Below are positions 1 through 64,000 of a stretch of DNA of 64,000 bases, in pieces (positions within the stretch are counted from its first letter, which is position 1; the number at the start of each line of letters is the position of its first letter). The stretch spans positions 42,868,215-42,932,214 of the forward strand of contig CM060337.1 in assembly GCA_030674155.1 (NCBI GenBank), read 5' to 3'. Position numbers and translations under genes: made by a program. The DNA is from Stramonita haemastoma. Taxonomy: Eukaryota > Mollusca > Gastropoda > Neogastropoda > Muricidae. The notes below the pieces were generated by a model. That model worked only from the letters and a program-made list of their open reading frames with translations. It was not told where the DNA came from and did no database searches.

Positions 1-192
1 TGTGGTGCCACAGTGAAAGAGACCCCTACTTGATGATATATTTTCTGTCCAGTGTTCTGTAGTATGTCTGTAGACCTTGAACAGACTGAAAGGAACGACA
101 AGTGACAATTCTGATGAAACTGTATATGTACCATGACTAAAAAGGGAGAGATGTCAGACTGTGATTGAGACAGGAGACGCTTGTGTTCCCAG

Positions 193-56467
<56,275 letters not shown>

Positions 56468-57110
56468 TGACCTCCCCCTGCTGCACAGTTCTGCCCCTTT
56501 CAGTGTTTCTTGTGTAAAAATGCAGTGTTTAAAAAAAAAACAACAACAATATATATATATATCAAAGTCTCTTGCTCTCTGTAGTTATGTACATATTGGG
56601 GTCTTTTTGGTTTGTTTTTCTTAAAGAACAAATGGATCTCTTTACTTTTTTGTCCCCGTTGAAGACATCATGAGTTTTGTTGTTGTTTTTTTTATTTTGA
56701 CTATTCATCACTCCTTGGAGACGAATATGGCTGCCTTTTTTTTAATGGGAGACAAAATGTTCTTCCATACATTACAAAAAAATGTTACCTGTCAAAAGTT
56801 AGGTAGAAAGGTGAGTATGTGTACCAAGGTTGGCAATGCTGACAGAATGAAAAGCTGGCCACCTCTACAGAAGTACACAGAGGCTGTGTTGAAGGCTGGA
56901 CCCTATTGGAAAATCTTTTATTGTTGTTTTTGTTCCTCAGCTAGAGCTCTGAGGTTACCAAGTAACCATATGAGTCTTTTACATATCATGTGCCCATACT
57001 TAGTGGTGTAAAAGACCGTGGATGCGGCATTTTCCTTCTATTGCAGTAGTTCGTGTGTGTGTTTCAACAGTACAATGCTCAACAAAAATTTGTAAATAAA
57101 TAAAAAAGGG
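56468..57110 (+). other. NCAPD3: probable NCAPD3 3' UTR
   Basis: No open frame. It contains a short (AT)n, a 2.73-kb-type repeat copy at about 56,925-56,990 and ends at clustered AATAAA words. Confidence 0.5.
57095..57104 (+). terminator. candidate polyadenylation signal of NCAPD3
   Basis: Two overlapping AATAAA hexamers (taaataaataaaaa) about 630 bases after the stop. Genomic A-richness makes this tentative. Confidence 0.4.
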
Positions 57111-57153
57111 AAAAAAAAAAAGAAAAACAACAGCAATAAATTGCAAAATTTTC

Positions 57154-57190
<37 letters not shown>

Positions 57191-59060
57191 CATTGGCATG
57201 TCTATTCTAGACATCTTCCTTGTTGAGTTTCTGAAAATTGTGATTCAATTTCCTGTGTGAGACACTTTTAAAATGTTTGTCTGTAAAAGCAGTTGATTAG
57301 GGTCGACATGCATGCCAGGTCAATCTAGAGAGAAGGAAGGAACCTGGTTTTTCCAACTTGTGACTTGATTTTGTGTTTGAGCTCAAATCCTGATTCGGGG
57401 AGGCAAACAAACATTAACAAATAAAAATGTTCTTTTTAAAACAGAAAGAAAAAAAACACTATGAAATGTCGAGAATGCTGAGGAGACACAGAATAAATGA
57501 CTTAATGTACAAAAAATGGTATATTTATGTCAGTGAACTATTGATGCTATGAGATATGTGAAATATGTACATAGAACACTTCTCTTAAAAGGGAGTACAG
57601 AGCACTTCATTATGAGCACTTCATAACACATTTCTTCCAAGGACTTCAGTGTTCTATAAACAAGCTTTATAGATAGATTGTAATATGATAAGATATGCAT
57701 GCAGAAGCATATTCATTCACACACCCATGTATGTCAATCACAAAAAAGATATGCATACACAAAATTCTGTGAAAAAAAGTGGTGGGTTGGAGTTGCATAT
57801 TTTGTATATATCTGTTACCATTTGTGTTTACTTCCTTAGGTTGTTTTTTCCCTATGGTTTTGACATTGTTCTGTGTAAGTGATATTAAAGTGCTTTTGTG
57901 GCTGTCAGCAACATGTTTGTACATGGACATTTTTAAAGTAGAATGGCTGGCGTCCTCAGCACAGCCTGGTTTATTACCCTTAAGGAATGAAATAATTTAT
58001 GTATTGTGTCATTTAATGTTTGTTTTTTTTCAGATGGACGTGTTGGATATTTCAAAGTATTAGGAAGTGTTGGTTTTGAACCTGAAGTTGAAAGTTACTG
58101 GAGCCACTGAAACTGAAAGAGGTGACAGCCCTGATATGGCTTTCGTGGTCAGTAGGGCTAAAGTATGGTATGGTATTGTAAACGCTCTGTTTACTTAGTC
58201 ATGTCATATGTAGGTGTAGAACGTTGCTGTTTGACAAAAGTAGGTTTTGAAATTCAAACATACATCATGCACCCAAAGTACTTTTCTGCACTTGATGAAA
58301 TGGAAGAAACACAGAAATGTGATTTGGTTCATCAGAATGTTGTTGTTGGTTGTTTTTTTTTGGGGGGGGGGGGGGGTCTCCCTTAGGTTGGTCTTTTTTT
58401 TATATAGACTTTAATGGGTTTAGAGTCAGTTTTCATGTTCAGTAGAATTTGACTTTCCCATTTATTTTAAGTATTGGATCAACAAAAAGATGGAAGATAC
58501 ATGGGAGCAGATGAAAACAGATATTTGTGATATCAGAATTGTTAAAAAATGGTCATCAGGTTAAACTGTGTTGGGTTGTTGTTGTTTTTTTTTGGGGGGG
58601 GGGGGGGGGAGTATCATTTTTAAAAATTATTATTTTGGGAATTTATTTCCCCTGCATTATTTCCTATATAATTGTCTCGATTAACTTTGGGCTCATTGTG
58701 TTAGATATAATCACTGTTCACTGTCAAAGACATGGGCTTAAGAAAAATGCTTCCACAGTAAGTCATGTCATGTTCAGCAAATTTTGGGTTCGAACGAAGA
58801 CAGCCAAGTTTGTTAATTGTGTGAGTGACCAGTGTAAAGCAGGACTTCAGGTGTTTGGAATTGGAATTTCTCTGAACATTTAGTAACAGTTCATCTGTCT
58901 GTCTGCATCGTATAATGGGGTTGTTCATCTCTCTTTGAGTGCTGTTTTCATGTGTTGACTGACAATTTGTATCCAAATATGTCACATTGCATATTATGTT
59001 CATGGCTATGCATTATGCCTTTAGAATGGCTGAAGATGAAATGGGAAATAAAACATAGCA
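57111..59060. other. intergenic, no gene recognised
   Basis: A T-tract (57,161-57,190), two G-tracts (58,360 and 58,596) and a LINE-end-like word at 58,117-58,175 (gaggtgacagccctgatatg). Otherwise unique AT-rich sequence. Confidence 0.5.
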
Positions 59061-59144
59061 CCAGAATCTGTTGTCCATTGTTTTGTTTGTTTGTTGGTTG
59101 TTTTTTTGCACCCTGAAAAAAGGGAGTTCATTTATGTCGTTAGT

Positions 59145-59345
59145 CTCTCCCTCCACTGTCTGTCATTCTGTCTGTCTGTCACCCTGTCTGTCTCTGTCAC
59201 CCTGTCTCTCTGTCTGTCTCTCTGTCTGTCTGTCACCCTCTCTGTCTGTCACTCTGTCTGTCACTCTGCCTATTACTGTCACTGTCTGTATGTCACTCTA
59301 CCTGTCTCTGACTGTCACTCTGTCTGTCTTTCCCTGCATGTAGTT
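59145..59345 (+). repeat. degenerate (CTGT)n / (CACT)n tract
   Basis: ctgtctgtcaccctgtctct-type units, followed at 59,379-59,432 by CA repeats. Confidence 0.85.
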
Positions 59346-59395
59346 TGTTGTTTCAGTGTGTGTTTTTGTTGTCACTGAAACACACACACACACAC

Positions 59396-59434
<39 letters not shown>

Positions 59435-59519
59435 GTGTCCACACTTAAAAATCAGTCACATCATGAGTGTAAAAGAGTGCATGAGAGACAATCACAAGGC
59501 AATTGATATTTTTCAAAAA

Positions 59520-59985
59520 ATGGCAATGTACACATTTCAATCACATGGCAATGTGGATATGCAACACCATTTCCAATCAAAGGGATGTGGATATTGAACA
59601 CAAATCACAATGGCAATGTGGATATTGCCAACACCATTTCCAAATCACAATGGGCAATGTGGATATTGCCAACACCATTTCCAAATCACAATGGCAATGT
59701 GGATATTGCCAACACCATTTCCAAATCACAATGGCATGTGGATATTGCCAACACCATTTCCAAATCACAATGGGCAATGTGGATATTGCCAACACCATTT
59801 CCAAATCACAATGGGCATGTGGATATTGCCAACACCATTTCCAAATACAAAGGCAGTGATATGCCACCATTTCCAAATCCAATGGACAATGTGGATATTG
59901 CCAACACCATTTCCAAATCACAATGGGCAATGTGGATATTGCCAACACCATTTCCAAATCAAAAGGGCATGGATATCAGTCATCA
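59520..59985 (+). repeat. ~42-bp minisatellite, 10-11 copies
   Basis: The unit is caatgtggatattgccaaca plus ccatttccaaatcacaatgg, with one-base length differences between copies. Confidence 0.95.
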
Positions 59986-60860
59986 CAATGTCACTTTCTT
60001 TTTGTAATGACATGTCCTCTATGAAACCTTTCATTTTATTGATTGAAATCTGTTCTATGAGTCTTAGTGAAAACATGATCCGATTTGATTGTTGAATGAA
60101 TCATTGGATACACTGATCTGAGACTGAGAGCTACAGAAGATGTCTTTCTTCTTCTGTGCCCATCAAATTAGTCTCTAAAGTCATGAAATAGTTGACAAAG
60201 TCAGAAAAAAGTGAAGGAAAAGTAGATTGCTCCTTTGAAGTTTGTATACATTCTAAAGTGAAAAAAGATACCTTTTTGCAAGGGAAAACTTCTTCAAGAA
60301 GACTTTAATATGGTCATAAAGGGAAGCTAGCCTCACAGAAATATGTAGCTCTTTTAGATATAATTCTTAATGAAAGAACGTCGTACTCTGCTATGCTAGG
60401 CAACACTAAAAACCACCTTTTCCTGCACAATAAGAATAAACGTAACGCCTTTAAAACAGAAAGTTAACATGACATGTACAATTGTGGTGGACAATTCTCC
60501 CTGCAGTGTTCTTTATGGGTACTTTCAGAAGTTGTGTATCAGTATCTTGCTAAAAAAAAAACAACAGATAAAACAAAAGGATTCTGAAGAAACTGTAGAC
60601 ACCGTTTTCTCATATGAAGGTTTTCCTCTTATATTTCTAAATCTCTTGCACATTACCAATTTGCTTGAGACGTTTTGTTTTTTTTACATTCTTTTAAGGT
60701 ACTGTTAAATTTTTTCCCTATGTTGAATTTTCATATGTTACGCTTTGTGGTTTCAATGTCAATCTGTCATTAAAAAAACATCAAAAAATTATGTTTGCTT
60801 TCTGTCAGTTTTGCTATCATTTTTTTCCATCTGATTTAACTAATACTAAATAACAGTTTA
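59986..60860. other. intergenic, AT-rich, nothing recognised
   Basis: No repeat array, exon or element seen. Confidence 0.45.
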
Positions 60861-60862
60861 TT
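60857..60862 (-). terminator. candidate polyadenylation signal of the PARP gene
   Basis: TTTATT on the plus strand reads AATAAA on the minus strand, about 400 bases past the inferred PARP stop. Confidence 0.3.
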
Positions 60863-60879
60863 GTAGAATAACGAAACAC

Positions 60880-60920
60880 ACACACACACACAAGCCCGCA
60901 GCACACACACAGCACACACA

Positions 60921-60983
<63 letters not shown>

Positions 60984-61010
60984 CACACACACTAACTCTC
61001 TCTCTCTCAA
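60880..61010 (+). repeat. (CA)n microsatellite
   Basis: CA repeats with short interruptions, ending in CT repeats. Confidence 0.95.
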
Positions 61011-61266
61011 CCCCTGCACATCTTTTTAACTTCAGGTTAAAGTGAGGTTATGTTCAAGCCCTTAGTACTAAAACACAAAAATAAGACAAAGAAAAAAAAA
61101 TCAGCTGGTAGAGATCACGTGTGCTTTTGCAAGGGACACAGCCTGACAAGCTCATTGAGTACCTGTCCAGGGCTTCTGCTCACCCCATACCCCTCCACCC
61201 CCCTACACACCCTTTAACAACTTAGCTTCCTCCAGTTCCAAATTAACACCAGCTCTTGGCTGTGCT

Positions 61267-62143
61267 TCAAACATCTTTGTGGTATTCAATCACGTAGTCC
61301 GGATAAGCCTGGCTGTCATCGATACACCACAAACTGCACACCATACCCCGTAGTCGGTCTGGCAGCTCTCGTAGAGGTCAAGTATCTCCTGGGAAGGCTT
61401 TTCCTTATTTTTGCAGAAGACATGATAGCTGGACCTATCAGAACACTGCACAGCAGCAGGTAGTTTCGCTGGTGGTTGTCCTGAGGTGTGGTGGTCGCTG
61501 TTGAAGATGCACCTCCTGTGGAGGTGCCAGATGCTGAAGAAGTCTCTGTACCCAAAGAAGATGAAAAAATACGCGGGGCACTTTCGGTGGTCCCTCCATA
61601 ATTATATAGATCAGCGTGCATGACATTTGAGGTGAAGTAGTGGCCTTTGCCTATCATTGTTCCATTGGCGGCTGGCTGACACACTTGAAACCCATGTTCA
61701 CAAATGCTGTCGATGTTTATGGCACGGGTGCCATGGAACAATCTTCTGACCAGCCAGTTTCCTTCTTTCCGTTTCACACCCATCTCCCGCATCTTTCTGT
61801 AGAAGTTCGTCCACACAGCCTTGTTCTCAATCCTAACAATCTGTGTGATATCCACCTCACTCCAGCCTATGTCCTGATCCTTATCCAAGGACTGCTTAAA
61901 GAACCCGGGAATCCATTTGGCTTCGTTGGACTTCCGATCCAGAAGCACACCCATCACAGGCTGTTCCCCGTCTGCTGACCCCAAAGTCCAAGTGCTCGGG
62001 TACTCGACATGGTCTGGATTCGCTGTGGCTTGTCCCCGATTGTCAGAACCACCTGCTTGTATTGGTGTTGTAGATCTGTGGTTGTCGTATAGCCAGACAC
62101 CTGCTTGCTGTGTACACCATGCCAGAACCTGCTTCGTGTACAC
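61267..62143 (-). CDS. PARP-type mono-ADP-ribosyltransferase, catalytic domain, partial
   Basis: The product should transfer ADP-ribose from NAD+ to target proteins. On the minus strand the frame reads a pre-catalytic segment (VEYPSTWTL, WIPGFFKQSLDKDQ) and VDITQIVRIENKAVWTNFYR. The NAD-binding LFHGTRAINIDSICEHGF follows with the first catalytic His, then GKGHYFT with the catalytic Tyr, and the sheet strand LLLCSVLIGP. It ends YGVQFVVYDDSQAYPDYVIEY if one extra base at 61,321 is skipped; as written it stops at once after FVVYR. The order and the terminal YPxYVIxY fit the TIPARP/PARP12/PARP14 group. The third triad position does not look like Glu, so mono- rather than poly-transfer is inferred. 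A Ser/Thr/Gly-rich insertion precedes YLLLCSV. Upstream exons, probably with WWE or zinc-finger domains, are not visible. Confidence 0.9.
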
Positions 62144-62330
62144 TCATGCCAGAACCACCTGCTTGCTGGTGTACACCCATGCCAGAACCCCCTGCTGCTG
62201 GTGTACACCAGCCAGAACCACCTGCTTGCTGGTATACACCATCCAGAACCGCTGCTGTATACACTCATGCCAGAACCACCTGCTTGCTGGTGTAACTACG
62301 TCATTGGGCCAGCAGAACCACCTGCTTGCT
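62095..62330 (-). repeat. ~36-40-bp tandem repeats at the PARP 5' side, possibly coding
   Basis: Six or seven units of ccagaaccacctgcttgctg with gtgtacacccatg. On the minus strand some frames give repeated GGSGMGVHQQA, but the frame shifts between units, so coding status is unclear. Confidence 0.6.
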
Positions 62331-62880
62331 GTGTTAGGATGTTATACCCACAGGGTTCTAAGGCCTTGAAAGTCCTTGAAAATCAGGCATATGCCTCCAG
62401 GTGCTTGAAAAGTCCTTGAATTTTACTGTTACCAAAGAAAAAAAGAAGGATAAAGAGACAGAGAGAGAGATTGGCATGGTAAGATCAGGCATGGTACTGA
62501 CTGTAAATTCGTGGAATTTTTATAAAAGTAAAAAAAAAAAAAGAGAAGAAGAAAAAATAGGAGAAAAGAGAAATCTACGAAAGCAGGTCAAGGGAACTAA
62601 CTCTTCCATGCCGGTTAGTAATTACTCCCCTTCTCTGCTTTATGTCACAAGGCAATTCAAGCCTAGGTAGGCCTAACAAGACAACTTTTTCTGTTCAAGG
62701 ACCATGTGTACCAACAATGGGTGTCAAGTTTCATGATAGGGATGGACTAGCAGCTCTAATATAAGGCAGAAAGGGAGGGGGGCTTTTACTGGCTGTTCCA
62801 CGTGGGGTCAGAGAGCAAGGGTTATATTAAATACAACAGTCAGCAGGCCACCGGCCTCCCCTTTTTCATGGAGAGTTCCC
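62331..62880. other. non-coding, nothing recognised
   Basis: A small internal repeat (ccttgaaagtccttgaaaat / cttgaaaagtccttgaattt) and a purine-rich stretch. No gene seen. Confidence 0.45.
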
Positions 62881-62963
62881 CCCCCCTGTGTGTGTGTGTG
62901 TGTGTGTTGTGTGTGTGTGTGTGTGTGTGTGTTGTGTGTGTGTGGTGTGGTGACACACACACA

Positions 62964-62998
<35 letters not shown>

Positions 62999-63056
62999 CA
63001 CACACACACACACACACACTGGAAGTAAATGACTGACTTACACAGGCGCACGCGCG

Positions 63057-63115
<59 letters not shown>

Positions 63116-63300
63116 TCTCTCTCTCTGTCTCTCTCTGTCTCGAGATCTCAATCTCTGTCTCTCTCATTTTCTCCACCTCTCCCTGTCTCTTACACACACA
63201 GACACACACACACCTCTTCCCCCCCCCCCCCCCTTATCTCTTTCTCTCTCTGTTTCTCTGTCTATGTGTGTCTATCCTTTCTTTCTCTTTCTTCCTCTAT
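62881..63300 (+). repeat. (GT)n, (CA)n, (CT)n cluster with a CG island
   Basis: GT runs turn into CA runs at about 62,953, making a long imperfect dyad. A CGCG run lies at 63,046-63,064, then CA, CT and a C-tract. Confidence 0.93.
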
Positions 63301-63490
63301 CTGCATTAGTGCACATTTGTCTAGAAATATACTCATTTTTGCTATGTGATTACTTTAGATTGAAGGAATGACAGAAAAAGTCATACTTGGAGAGCTTATT
63401 TCAGGGCAGAAATTGCTTAGTATCAAGAACTGAAATTAGTTCAAGGAGAGGCCGTTAAACAGGCTAGAATTGTTGAAAAATCTTCAGCTT

Positions 63491-63570
63491 CAGGGGGCGT
63501 TGCCCCCTGACCCCCACAAGGGGCTCTACCCCTTGACCCCGCCAGGGGGCAATGCCCTCTGGACCCCCCC
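63491..63570 (+). repeat. three consecutive GC-rich hairpins
   Basis: cagggggcgttgccccctg, aaggggctctaccccttg and ccagggggcaatgccctctg lie in a row, each followed by ACCCC. Class unknown. Confidence 0.7.
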
Positions 63571-64000
63571 CCCCCACCTTTCACAATTTTTGGAGTCTGT
63601 CAATTCTATCCCTGCAACACTGAAACTTGATGGGGCATCAGAGACACGCACACCGATGTGCATACAGTTATATAAGGGTGGAATTATTCTTAAATTGCTT
63701 CAGGATCGATTTTTTTCTTCAGGATTTGGAATGTCCAGAGGACAAAAAAAATTTGGGTTTCAGGATTGAGAGATTTTTTCACTTTCACCCATGTCAATGT
63801 GTTGTGATGTGAAAATCTGTCCACAGCAATATCATCAGCTATTCCCCCTCTCCAGCCCCTCCCCCCTCCCTTCCAACCTGTTATCCAGGAGGATGAATGT
63901 TTACTATTGTAAACTATTAGTCTCCTGGTAAAGTAACTCACAGGGAGCTTTACACATATTTAGACTTTGAGAACCAGTATGCAGAGAAATAATTATGAAT
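63571..64000. other. non-coding, nothing recognised
   Basis: Unique AT-rich sequence with a C/T-rich stretch at 63,843-63,875. Confidence 0.45.

Overview
This is an intron-rich, repeat-rich animal genomic window. The lineage is probably a mollusc and plausibly a gastropod, but that is inference from overall texture (long introns with di-, tri- and tetranucleotide tracts, many minisatellites, several tRNA-derived SINE families); no marker in the window fixes the species. There are no bacterial-style operons, rRNA genes or CRISPR arrays.

Layout. From about 193 to 56,467 on the + strand runs one gene, the condensin II HEAT-repeat subunit CAP-D3 (NCAPD3). It lacks its first exons, which lie left of the window. 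I traced about 40 coding exons by matching reading frame, intron phase, GT-AG sites and the known order of conserved blocks in the family: acidic/basic N-terminal linker, HEAT solenoid, Ser/Gln-rich loop, the strongly conserved GKLCLQ...DLCVRYT...[10 protein letters not shown]...[13 protein letters not shown]nd1-type region, the VVKRNVMENIIP block, the DKQLACEVEYD coiled region, the RAISTP / SNVTF tail and a basic C-terminus. Introns of 0.1-6 kb hold the rest of the sequence. A convergent minus-strand gene at 61,267-62,330 encodes a PARP-type ADP-ribosyltransferase catalytic domain of the TIPARP/PARP12 kind. The two genes are tail to tail with about 4 kb of non-coding DNA between them. The last 1.6 kb holds only repeats.

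Repeats. Several related tRNA-headed SINE families share a central core. A TTAA-flanked, CCCTCTT-ended MITE of piggyBac type occurs in three copies plus a remnant. Two fragments of non-LTR retrotransposons are present (an RNase H domain at 26 kb and a reverse-transcriptase C-terminus at 50.8 kb), along with many tandem arrays.

Most notable observation. A large share of the intronic tandem arrays abut an exon and contain copies of the exon edge together with its splice site. Clear donor cases lie after the exons ending at 4525, 19573, 24296 and 38684; clear acceptor cases lie before the exons starting at 16466, 31477, 33283 and 35043; a short exon near 40.6 kb is repeated three times with its donor. 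NCAPD3 introns here seem to have grown by repeated duplication anchored on exon-intron junctions, leaving rows of decoy splice sites.

Caveats. Single-base frame breaks occur in the exons at 41.8, 42.3 and 43.75 kb and in the PARP gene at 61,321, and about 20 expected codons are missing near 40 kb. These look more like uncorrected sequencing or assembly indels in repeat-rich DNA than gene decay, because conserved coding continues on both sides of each break.
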